Source: Pseudomonadota bacterium (GTDB taxonomy: Bacteria > Desulfobacterota > BSN033 > WVXP01 > G020346125). Taken from it: DNA of 12,825 bases. How positions within the stretch are numbered: position 1 is the stretch's first letter; each line of letters begins with the position of its first letter. The notes below the pieces were generated by a model, which ran no database searches, was not told the origin of the DNA, and saw nothing but the letters and a program-made list of their open reading frames with translations. The DNA is taken from contig DAOVGJ010000190.1 in NCBI GenBank assembly GCA_030672465.1, forward strand, positions 1 through 12,825, given 5' to 3'. This document shows, one piece after another, positions 1-4,941 of the stretch. The translations under genes were made by a program, and so were the position numbers.

Positions 1-887
1 GCAACGGTCCGCGGCTTCTGGGGCTTGATCAGGTCTTGACCCTCTTTCAGTGCTGTTACGATGGGGCTTGATCCAGAGGCTTGCGCCCCGTAAATCTTTG
101 AAGGTCCTCCATTCAGGAACCCTAACCTCTCCAGCTCCTTAAACCCTTTCCATATCTTGGTGATCAACGAACCTCCGCCCATGGGAACCACCACATGCTG
201 GGGGAGGTTCCACCCCATCTGCTCAGCAATCTCAAATGCGAAGGTCTTAGATCCTTCGGCATAAATGGGCCTCAAGTTGATGTTCACAAAACCCCAATCG
301 AGGCTCTGAGCAATCTGGCTACAAAGCCGATTTACCTCATCGTAGCTCCCCCTTACACCAATGAGGTTTGTCCCATAGATGAGCGTCCCCAGGATTTTCC
401 CCTGCTCCAGGTCGAAAGGGACAAAGATGTAGCTCTCCAGGTCCGCAGAGGCAGCCATAGCTGCTACAGAATTGGCGAGATTTCCCGTGGAGGCGCATGC
501 CACCACCCTGAAGCCGAACTCTTTCGCCTTGGATAGGGCAACGGAGACGACCCGATCTTTGAAGGAGAGGGTAGGGTAGTTGACGGAATCGTTCTTGATG
601 TAAAGCTCCCTAACCCCAATCACTTTGGCCAAACGTTGCGCCTTGATTAACGGGGTGAAGCCTACCTCAAGACCCACCGTGGGTTCCTGATCTAAGGGAA
701 GGAGTTCCTTATAACGCCACATGGTCTTCGGCCTACGCATGATCTTCTCCACGGTGAGCCGTTCCTTAATTTCCTCGTAGCGGTACATTACCTCCAAGGG
801 ACCGAAGCAAAACTCACATACGTAGATGGGAGAAACGTCGTATTTCCTCCCACACTCCCTACATTGTAGGCCATCGACAAATCCCAT
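1..887 (-). CDS. thrC: Threonine synthase, 3' end beyond window
   Basis: PLP enzyme expected to convert O-phosphohomoserine to threonine and phosphate in the cytoplasm. About 295 codons are visible from an ATG at 887-885; the C-terminus lies beyond the left edge. An N-terminal zinc-ribbon-like segment has Cys9, Cys12, Cys24 and Cys27 (CREC and CEFC). Then come the substrate-side FTPL motif (77-80), the PLP lysine in PTLSFKDRV (Lys110), the ASTGN loop typical of ThrC, and the glycine-rich phosphate loop MGGGS. GGAGGGGAG lies just upstream of the ATG, so the start is secure. A possible minus-strand -10 (TATAAT, 936-931) and an IscR-type box (908-936) sit directly upstream, suggesting Rrf2 control. 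A paralogue such as cysteate synthase cannot be excluded without the C-terminus, but the PTLSFKDR loop favours threonine synthase. Confidence 0.9.
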   Translation of the reverse strand, partial: MGFVDGLQCRECGRKYDVSPIYVCEFCFGPLEVMYRYEEIKERLTVEKIMRRPKTMWRYKELLPLDQEPTVGLEVGFTPLIKAQRLAKVIGVRELYIKNDSVNYPTLSFKDRVVSVALSKAKEFGFRVVACASTGNLANSVAAMAASADLESYIFVPFDLEQGKILGTLIYGTNLIGVRGSYDEVNRLCSQIAQSLDWGFVNINLRPIYAEGSKTFAFEIAEQMGWNLPQHVVVPMGGGSLITKIWKGFKELERLGFLNGGPSKIYGAQASGSSPIVTALKEGQDLIKPQKPRTV

Positions 888-907
888 TTGGCTCCCCTCC
901 AAGGAAT

Positions 908-936
908 ATTCTTGACCAAATTAATAAGGAATTATA
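908..936. promoter_or_regulatory. IscR/Rrf2-type box 1, upstream of thrC
   Basis: The plus strand reads ATTCTTGACCAAATTAATAA followed by GGAATTATA. It matches the other three boxes in the window (core CTTGACTAAATTA). It lies between the terminator at 939-965 and thrC, overlapping or just downstream of a minus-strand TATAAT at 936-931. It is therefore placed like an operator over the thrC transcription start. Function is inferred from similarity only. Confidence 0.45.
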
Positions 937-938
937 GT

Positions 939-965
939 AAAAAAAGAGGGATGAAACCATCCCCC
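939..965 (-). terminator. Rho-independent terminator of the decayed rrf2 copy
   Basis: On the minus strand the stem GGGGGATG / CATCCCTC (one G-U pair) closes a GTTT tetraloop and is followed by seven T residues. The same hairpin occurs after the intact rrf2 at 3326-3355. It should end transcripts from the promoter at 1134-1162 before they reach thrC. Confidence 0.75.
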
Positions 966-996
966 AACCTTCCCAACCAGGTTCTTCAAGGGGGGC

Positions 997-1053
997 TTAT
1001 GGCGGATGGATATCCCGCTTCGTCTCATCCTGATACATGCCAAATATCTCCAT
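997..1053 (-). CDS. Possible 18-residue peptide, copy 1
   Basis: Short ORF MEIFGMYQDETKRDIHPP ending in TAA. AAGGAGG lies 10 nt before the ATG, and a terminator follows 32 nt after the stop. The same 18-codon frame, with 13 identical residues and no indel, follows the intact rrf2 at 3385-3441. Here it lies after the eroded N-terminus of a dead rrf2 copy. No cysteine, membrane segment or known motif is visible. All nine substitutions between the copies fall in codons that change the residue and none is silent, which does not suggest protein-level selection. It may be only part of a duplicated trailer. I do not recognise a family. Confidence 0.3.
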   Translation of the reverse strand: MEIFGMYQDETKRDIHPP

Positions 1054-1061
1054 TCCAAGGA

Positions 1062-1126
1062 GCCCTCCTTCATAAGGAATATCAAAAAAAGCCCCTCCCC
1101 CATGATGGTTCGGTTGATAGTTTCAT
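1062..1126 (-). pseudogene. Remnant of rrf2 copy A, N-terminal codons only
   Basis: From the ATG at 1126 the minus strand begins M-K-L-S-T, matching M-R-L-S-T of the intact Rrf2. It continues with a recognisable but gapped nucleotide match through the segment encoding GVRAVFDIAYHGGG, including a shared TTTTTGATATT. The frame is broken within about 15 codons. Homology then jumps directly to the trailer that follows the intact gene, so some 130 codons are deleted. The upstream box and its 30-nt distance to ATG are preserved. Confidence 0.7.
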
Positions 1127-1133
1127 AAATTAT

Positions 1134-1162
1134 AAAATAGCTTTTTTTATTAAATTAGTCAA
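1134..1162 (-). promoter_or_regulatory. Promoter and Rrf2-type box 2 of the dead rrf2 copy
   Basis: Minus strand: CTTGACTAATTTAATA contains the -35 TTGACT (1162-1157), followed after 17 nt by TATTTT (1139-1134), then 7 nt to the old ATG. Every spacing equals that of the intact rrf2 promoter. The promoter looks usable and would yield a short transcript of about 185 nt ending at the terminator at 939-965. Confidence 0.6.
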
Positions 1163-1241
1163 GATTCCCTATACCTGATTTTTTGATGACCGTTTGAGAA
1201 CAAATCATCCTCTAAATTTGTGATCAACTGTTTTCCCAGGC

Positions 1242-2066
1242 CTACTGAAGTCCTGCGAGTCGATTCAGGAATTCCCGGTGGCTTTTGCAAAACTCGTACT
1301 TTCCGTCAAGTTGAGCTCGGATGAGTTCCTCCTGCCAGTGGGCATTGTACAACCTGCATTGCGGGTCATCGCAAAAAGGATCCCCGGTCATTTGGAAGAA
1401 GAGGGCTTGTATTACATACCCCTTGAGGATCTCGGTTAACCGTGAATCCCCGTGATCGATGAACCTCCCCCTGAGCTCGTCCTTTAAAATCTCTAACGGG
1501 ATGCCCAATGGTCTTTTGAGGTAAAATTCCCGGGGTTTGGCCGGTGCCTCAACCACCCCTGTGGTCGAGATAAGGGAGGGGAACCCATAGACGCTCACCC
1601 TGGCGTGATAGCGGTGATCATCCTCATCCCAGGTCCCCAAGAGCTGATTAGTAAAGATGATATGGCAATGGTTTAAATATCGCTCATCTTCGGAGATCAG
1701 GCCCGAAAAAATCCTTTGGAGCCCGAACCCATCGTAGAGGATGCCAAAGGACCTAAAATCCTCTTGTCCAATTCGACGCCTCTCATATGCCACTTCCACT
1801 TCCATTGGCCTTCGGTCCCCCGAGTCCCTTCGAGTAGCATCCCTTATACGATGGAAAACGAGCTCTTGGGCCAAACGTTGGATCCGCCGTGGTGTCACCC
1901 CTTTAGGTCGGGTGCTGAGATGGTGCCGGAAGAAATTTCCCCGAAAGGCGATATCGCTCCCCTTCATCCATCTCTGAAGGTAGCGGATGATCTCCTGGAT
2001 GTTCAGATGAGAGATGAAACCCTCCACATAGAGATGGAGACCAGTGATTCGGGGACCCCCTTTCAT
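1242..2066 (-). CDS. Uncharacterised protein coupled to thi4; archaemetzincin-like zinc site without HExxH
   Basis: 274 residues, soluble, basic in the first third. The ATG overlaps the thi4 stop as ATGA, so the two are translationally coupled. The C-terminal part carries C232-DDPQ-C237 and then C260-K-S-H263, together with LTEILKGYVIQALFFQMTGDPFC just before. This order resembles the C-terminal structural zinc site of archaemetzincins, where HExxHxxGxxHC precedes Cx4C and CxxC. Here the position of HExxH reads V-I-Q-A-L, so a catalytic metal site is absent. I infer a catalytically inactive relative of archaemetzincin. Its role is unknown; the coupling points to thiamine-thiazole, sulfur or iron metabolism. 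No convincing terminator follows, only AT-rich sequence to 1163. Confidence 0.8.
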   Translation of the reverse strand: MKGGPRITGLHLYVEGFISHLNIQEIIRYLQRWMKGSDIAFRGNFFRHHLSTRPKGVTPRRIQRLAQELVFHRIRDATRRDSGDRRPMEVEVAYERRRIGQEDFRSFGILYDGFGLQRIFSGLISEDERYLNHCHIIFTNQLLGTWDEDDHRYHARVSVYGFPSLISTTGVVEAPAKPREFYLKRPLGIPLEILKDELRGRFIDHGDSRLTEILKGYVIQALFFQMTGDPFCDDPQCRLYNAHWQEELIRAQLDGKYEFCKSHREFLNRLAGLQ

Positions 2067-2851
2067 CCCAGCTTTTCCATAATGACCTCGGCCCCTTTTT
2101 TCCCCGATAGCAGCATGGCCCCAAATGTGGGACCCATCCGCGGAAGGCCATAGGTCGTTGTCACGGCCATCCCGATGACCACCAGTCCCGGGTGCACCTC
2201 ACCGGTGTGTTCTACCACCAGGTCTTCGGACATCTCCACCCACATGGCGCCGAAGCCTTTCGTCTTGACGATGCCCCTTTCCTCTAGCTTTCTTACGACG
2301 CAGGCATCATGTCCCGTGGAATCAATCACAAATGTGGATTCCAAGGCGATGGGATCGACGCAGGTGATCTCCCTGGGGAGCGCGCTAATGGGTGTCCAGT
2401 TGATGACCGCACCGCTGACGCGGTTTCCCTCACGCAAGACCACGTCGTCGAAGATGGACATGTTGGCGAATTTCACCCCCGCGTCGCAGGCGGCGGCGAT
2501 GAGTTTGGAACAGGCATGAGGGCCATCGGCAACGTAAAGGCCGCTGTTTACCTCCTCATAAGGAACCCCCAATTCCCTTAGTACCGCCTGTGCGGGATCC
2601 CTTACGGTAATCTTGTTCATGAGATAGCCTCCGATCCAAAATCCTCCGCCCAGATAATTGTTCCTCTCCACGATTAGGGTCTTTACCCCTTTGGAGGCCA
2701 GTTCCTTTCCGGCCATCAGGCCGCTGGGGCCGCCTCCAATGATGAGGCAATCGCTTTCGACATAGTCCATGAATTGTTTTGCGAACTCTCCCACAATGGC
2801 CCTGGTGACTTCCTTCTCTCCGACCTGCGAAAATAGTTTCCTTTCTTCCAT
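2063..2851 (-). CDS. thi4: Thiamine thiazole synthase, Thi4 family, cysteine type
   Basis: 262 residues, the usual length for archaeal and bacterial Thi4. It should make the ADP-thiazole precursor of thiamine from NAD, glycine and a sulfur source in an iron-dependent reaction. The FAD/NAD-type dinucleotide fold starts at GGGPSGLMAG (39-48), followed by an acidic VER (61-63) and GGGFWIGG (68-75). The family segments INWTPI (150-155), STGHDA (178-183) and the C-terminal YGLPRMGPTFGAM are present. In the VDP motif the residue before V is Cys164. Yeast Thi4 has its suicidal sulfur-donating cysteine at the matching place, while methanogen enzymes that use free sulfide have histidine. AGGGAGGA lies 6 nt before the ATG. 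No TPP riboswitch consensus is seen upstream. Confidence 0.93.
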   Translation of the reverse strand: MEERKLFSQVGEKEVTRAIVGEFAKQFMDYVESDCLIIGGGPSGLMAGKELASKGVKTLIVERNNYLGGGFWIGGYLMNKITVRDPAQAVLRELGVPYEEVNSGLYVADGPHACSKLIAAACDAGVKFANMSIFDDVVLREGNRVSGAVINWTPISALPREITCVDPIALESTFVIDSTGHDACVVRKLEERGIVKTKGFGAMWVEMSEDLVVEHTGEVHPGLVVIGMAVTTTYGLPRMGPTFGAMLLSGKKGAEVIMEKLG

Positions 2852-2893
2852 TGAATTCCTCCCTGTTTGTCAAATGCTCCGGCAAATATTTGT

Positions 2894-2992
2894 TCAATTG
2901 ATCCTCAATTGTTTCAGCTTATCCTCGGCCATGGAGGGGGGAACCAAAATTCCCTTCGGAGGCATGGGGATCGCCTGATACTCCACCTCACC
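2894..2992 (-). pseudogene. C-terminal fragment of an unidentified gene
   Basis: An open frame begins right after the broken nifS frame. It encodes GEVEYQAIPMPPKGILVP, then PSMAEDKLKQLRIN and TGA, 42 nt before the thi4 ATG. The composition looks like a genuine protein C-terminus but I do not recognise it. It has no ATG of its own before the internal Met, and a TAA lies immediately upstream in frame. It is therefore more likely the 3' end of a gene whose body was deleted together with most of nifS than a free-standing small gene. Confidence 0.45.
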
Positions 2993-3057
2993 TTAATCAC
3001 TTCGAGGGCGTCCGGAAGAATGGAAATTGTGGCATTATGGTCCAAATAGATTCTCAT
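2992..3057 (-). pseudogene. N-terminal remnant of a NifS/IscS cysteine desulfurase
   Basis: The minus strand from ATG 3057 encodes MRIYLDHNATISILPDALE followed by VIK. This is the hallmark start of class V cysteine desulfurases (M-x-[IV]-Y-L-D-[HN]-N-A-T-T). GAAAGGAAACGG provides a plausible ribosome site before it. After 22 codons the homology stops, and the sequence passes into an unrelated C-terminal fragment in another frame. About 360 codons, including the PLP lysine and the catalytic cysteine, are missing. Its position directly after an rrf2 remnant reproduces the common iscR-nifS order. Confidence 0.8.
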
Positions 3058-3067
3058 CCGTTTCCTT

Positions 3068-3290
3068 TCAGTTTCCCCTCCTGGTGATGGATTCAAGTAG
3101 ATTCCAAATGGCCTCACTCAAATCCGCCCAATAATATAGAAACGCATCCGGTTACAGGCATTTCCACCTCTGATACACGCGACCGCCCCCAGCGATCCCT
3201 CCAATATCTCCAGAATTTCGCTCGGCCTCATTTGGGAAGGAGATTTGGCCAGAATATAAACGCCCGGGCATCCTGAATTCCCTTGCCCAA
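3068..3290 (-). pseudogene. 3' half of a second rrf2 (copy B), frameshifted
   Basis: The minus strand encodes VYILAKSPSQMRPSEILEIL, then EGSLGAVACIRGGNAC, which aligns with SLAKSPEEIRLVDIIRV...FCVHPEKSGKDC of the intact Rrf2. A stop at 3121-3119 follows. Homology resumes one frame over as ADLSEAIWNLLESITRRGN, the usual Rrf2 C-terminus, ending in TGA at 3070-3068. The DNA-binding N-terminal half is gone. The sequence is far from the intact rrf2, so this is an old paralogue, probably the original iscR of an iscR-nifS operon. Confidence 0.75.
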
Positions 3291-3296
3291 TCACAT

Positions 3297-3321
3297 ATTC
3301 TTTACTAAATTAATAAAGAAC
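3297..3321. promoter_or_regulatory. Rrf2-type box 3, palindromic
   Basis: The plus strand TTCTTTACTAAATTAATAAA with GAA has perfect 7-bp arms (TTCTTTA / TAAAGAA, 3298-3320). It lies between the terminator of the intact rrf2 and the rrf2'-nifS'-thi4 unit. Read on the minus strand it aligns with the intact rrf2 box, although the -35 has degenerated from TTGACT to TTTATT. It may be the operator of the thi4 transcription unit. Confidence 0.45.
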
Positions 3322-3325
3322 ATGT

Positions 3326-3355
3326 CGAAAAATCAGGGGGATGAAACCATCCCCC
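3326..3355 (-). terminator. Rho-independent terminator after rrf2
   Basis: Minus strand: a perfect 8-bp stem GGGGGATG / CATCCCCC with GTTT loop, followed by TGATTTTT. It separates the rrf2 transcript from the downstream thi4 unit. Confidence 0.8.
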
Positions 3356-3384
3356 TCCTTTCCAATCGGGATCTTCAAGGGAGC

Positions 3385-3441
3385 TTATGGCGGATGGATA
3401 TCTGCCTTTACCTCACCCTGATGCATGCCAAACATCTCCAT
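3385..3441 (-). CDS. Possible 18-residue peptide, copy 2, downstream of rrf2
   Basis: ORF MEMFGMHQGEVKADIHPP begins 16 nt after the rrf2 stop and ends 29 nt before the terminator, so it would be co-transcribed with rrf2. CTGGAG abuts the first ATG and is 6 nt before the second ATG (3435), which may be the true start, giving 16 residues. Both copies keep the length and the end DIHPP. Against it: no silent substitutions between copies and no known family. Treat as a candidate small protein or a sequence-conserved 3' leader. Confidence 0.35.
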   Translation of the reverse strand: MEMFGMHQGEVKADIHPP

Positions 3442-3457
3442 CTCCAGGAAGATCCCC

Positions 3458-3922
3458 CTAAATGTAATACATTAAGCTCCGGCCGCGCTCCTTTTGAACC
3501 CCCAGAAGCTCCGATTTCTCGCACAGATCTTGGATGGTGACGGAGTCGAAGAAATCCTCCAACTTTTCCCCCGCCTCCTTCCAGATGAGCCGGGTCACGC
3601 ACTTGGCCACACGGTCGCAATCCTTTCCCGACTTCTCCGGGTGAACGCAAAACACGGGCTCCAATCCCCCCTCTGTCACCCGTATGATATCCACCAGCCT
3701 GATCTCCTCAGGGCTTTTAGCCAATGAATAACCCCCCCGTGGGCCCCTTTTACTGGTAACGATGCCTGCGTCTCTCAGTTTCTGAAAAATCTGCTCCAGA
3801 TACCGGGGGGATATTTCCTGCCTTCTGGCGATATCCTTAATCTGTACCCCCTCTCCCCCTCCATGGTAAGCAATATCAAAAACAGCCCTCACACCATAAC
3901 GGCTTTGAGTCGATAATCTCAT
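3458..3922 (-). CDS. Rrf2-family transcriptional regulator, IscR-like
   Basis: 154 residues. Residues 1-65 form the winged helix typical of Rrf2 (MRLSTQSRYGVRAVFDIA, then ISPRYLEQIFQKLRDAGIV and the wing SKRGPRGGYSLAKSP). Three cysteines, Cys92, Cys102 and Cys108, lie in the FC...DC...KC order used by IscR to hold a [2Fe-2S] cluster. The C-terminal helix EKLEDFFDSVTIQDL is family-typical, and about 20 further residues form a tail. It probably represses its own promoter and the genes behind the similar boxes at 908, 1134 and 3297. No Shine-Dalgarno precedes the ATG. Whether it senses Fe-S status (IscR) or cysteine supply (CymR-like) cannot be told; the nearby nifS remnant favours Fe-S. Confidence 0.92.
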   Translation of the reverse strand: MRLSTQSRYGVRAVFDIAYHGGGEGVQIKDIARRQEISPRYLEQIFQKLRDAGIVTSKRGPRGGYSLAKSPEEIRLVDIIRVTEGGLEPVFCVHPEKSGKDCDRVAKCVTRLIWKEAGEKLEDFFDSVTIQDLCEKSELLGVQKERGRSLMYYI

Positions 3923-3929
3923 AGATCAA

Positions 3930-3958
3930 AACTTAACATTATCTACTAAATTAGTCAA
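3930..3958 (-). promoter_or_regulatory. rrf2 promoter with Rrf2-type box 4
   Basis: Minus strand: TTGACT (3958-3953), 17 nt, TAAGTT (3935-3930), then 7 nt to ATG. CTTGACTAATTTAGTAGATA is close to the IscR type 1 operator pattern and covers the -35, consistent with autorepression. The predicted transcription start falls at or within two bases of the ATG, so the message may be leaderless. Confidence 0.65.
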
Positions 3959-4070
3959 GAAAAATTTGTCATAATTCCGTATTTTTTGCCGAACCTAACT
4001 CTTTAAGGGAAAATTATGGATTCATGGCACAATGGACTCCCTTGACATTCACCTATAAAGGGAGGTACGA

Positions 4071-4104
4071 TTGGTTAAAAAGTAATACTAGTCATATACT
4101 ATTT
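4071..4104 (+). promoter_or_regulatory. Probable nik operon promoter and NikR operator
   Basis: TTGGTT (4071-4076), 18 nt, TATACT (4095-4100) is one promoter reading; an alternative is TTGACA (4042-4047), 18 nt, TACGAT (4066-4071). Around the first -10, ATACTA occurs twice 11 bp apart, and TACTATTTG recurs at the nikR promoter (7509-7518, GTACTATTTG). This makes the region the best candidate for a NikR site. I cannot confirm the operator from one window. Confidence 0.4.
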
Positions 4105-4139
4105 GAAATAACGTGCTATTTAAAGGCACGAAGGAGGCG

Positions 4140-4315
4140 ACGAAGAGGGTAACTTTCTTTGTGGCTCCGGTGATTTCAGCGGTTTTATTGTGGGTCCCGA
4201 TTACAAGGCCCATTTTCAGGGTTTGGTTCCGTCCGATGATATGGTTACCAGATCGGATGATAGACCCATTTCCCTAGATGTAGTTTTCTTCCATCCCTTT
4301 GAAGGCATGAAATAG
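4140..4315 (+). pseudogene. N-terminal remnant of nikK (DUF4198-type nickel uptake protein)
   Basis: Following AAGGAGG (4131-4137), one frame reads KRVTFFVAPVISAVLLWVP, a typical signal peptide that starts at ACG where ATG would be expected. A frame switch near 4170-4205 then gives AHFQGLVPSDDMV and RPISLDVVFFHPFEGM, which match the start of mature DUF4198/NikK proteins (usually continuing ...HPFEGxxMxMEKP). The frame stops at TAG 4313-4315, which is fused to the nikM ribosome site. The gene therefore has a lost start, a frameshift and a 3' deletion. The usual order nikK-nikM-nikL-nikQ-nikO is otherwise kept. Confidence 0.7.
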
Positions 4316-4326
4316 GAGGATGGGGA

Positions 4327-4941
4327 ATGCACATCTCCGAGGGCGTCTTATCCGCACCCGTGCTGGTCATGGGTGCGGCCATCACTGCCGCGGGTTGTGG
4401 CATCGGCCTGAAGAAATTGGATTATGACAGGGTCCCCCAGGTCGCAATACTCACCTCCGCATTCTTTGTGGCCTCATTGGTTCACGTGCCAATAGGGCCA
4501 TCAAGTGTCCACCTGGTTCTCAATGGACTGATGGGATTACTGCTGGGATGGCCGGCCTTTCCAGCAATACTCATCGCCCTTTTCCTCCAAGCACTGCTCT
4601 TTCAGTTCGGCGGCATCACCACTCTTGGGGTGAATACCTTCAATATGGCCTTTCCCGCGATCATCTGTTTTTATCTTTTCGCTTACGCTGTTAAGCAGAG
4701 AAACAACCTGATCTCAATGGGAGCCGCTTTTGCCTGTGGGTTTTTCGGAATACTGTTAGGCAGCTTCATGGTCGCCATCTCACTGGTCTTTACGGGGGAT
4801 CCCTTTATGGGGATAGCAAAGGTCGTGGTCATCGCCCACCTGCCCGTGATGATCATCGAAGGCCTTATAACCCTCTTTTCGGCGGGATTTTTGAAGAAAC
4901 TCAAGCCAGAGCTCTTGGAGGTCGTCCATGCCAAAAGATAG
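4327..4941 (+). CDS. nikM: Nickel ECF transporter S-component NikM (CbiM family)
   Basis: 204-residue membrane protein that binds and moves the metal ion across the inner membrane. It starts with MHISEG, the conserved CbiM/NikM N-terminus in which the amino group and His2 are metal ligands. The conserved loop HVPIGPSSVHLVLNG (about residues 58-72), the segment QALLFQFGGITTLGVNTFNM, and five to six hydrophobic helices follow. AGGAGG lies 7 nt before ATG. The last 14 nt overlap nikL. Nickel rather than cobalt is assigned because of the NikL-type partner (not CbiN), the nikK remnant and the neighbouring nikR. Confidence 0.92.
   Translation: MHISEGVLSAPVLVMGAAITAAGCGIGLKKLDYDRVPQVAILTSAFFVASLVHVPIGPSSVHLVLNGLMGLLLGWPAFPAILIALFLQALLFQFGGITTLGVNTFNMAFPAIICFYLFAYAVKQRNNLISMGAAFACGFFGILLGSFMVAISLVFTGDPFMGIAKVVVIAHLPVMIIEGLITLFSAGFLKKLKPELLEVVHAKR

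Larger units (their letters stand above)
908..1070 (-). repeat. rrf2 trailer repeat, copy 1 (partner 3297-3450)
   Basis: Roughly 150 bp are shared in the same orientation with 3297-3450: the 18-codon ORF, the sequence between its stop and the terminator (CTTGAAGA is common to both), the terminator hairpin and the AT-rich box. Identity is high but not perfect, with several small indels outside the ORF. It is best explained as the 3' flank of a duplicated rrf2 locus rather than a mobile element, since the upstream promoter and the first codons are also shared. Confidence 0.75.
3297..3450 (-). repeat. rrf2 trailer repeat, copy 2 (partner 908-1070)
   Basis: Counterpart of 908-1070, lying directly after the stop of the intact rrf2. 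It holds the 18-codon ORF, the terminator and box 3. In this copy it joins directly onto the 5'-truncated rrf2 copy B. Confidence 0.75.

Noticed and set aside
195..536. 113-residue plus-strand ORF
   Set aside because: Antisense shadow of threonine synthase, which has clear PLP motifs on the other strand.
1716..2153. 145-residue plus-strand ORF
   Set aside because: Antisense to the thi4-coupled gene and the thi4 end; no family features or ribosome site.
2852..3060. TPP riboswitch upstream of thi4
   Set aside because: The conserved CTGAGA and ACCTGATC-type segments are not present on the minus strand; this stretch is explained by the nifS and other gene remnants.
3960..4326. Cobalamin or nickel-cobalt riboswitch before nikM
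   Set aside because: No B12-box-like or NiCo-type conserved blocks seen; the leader contains a broken nikK and a probable NikR site instead.
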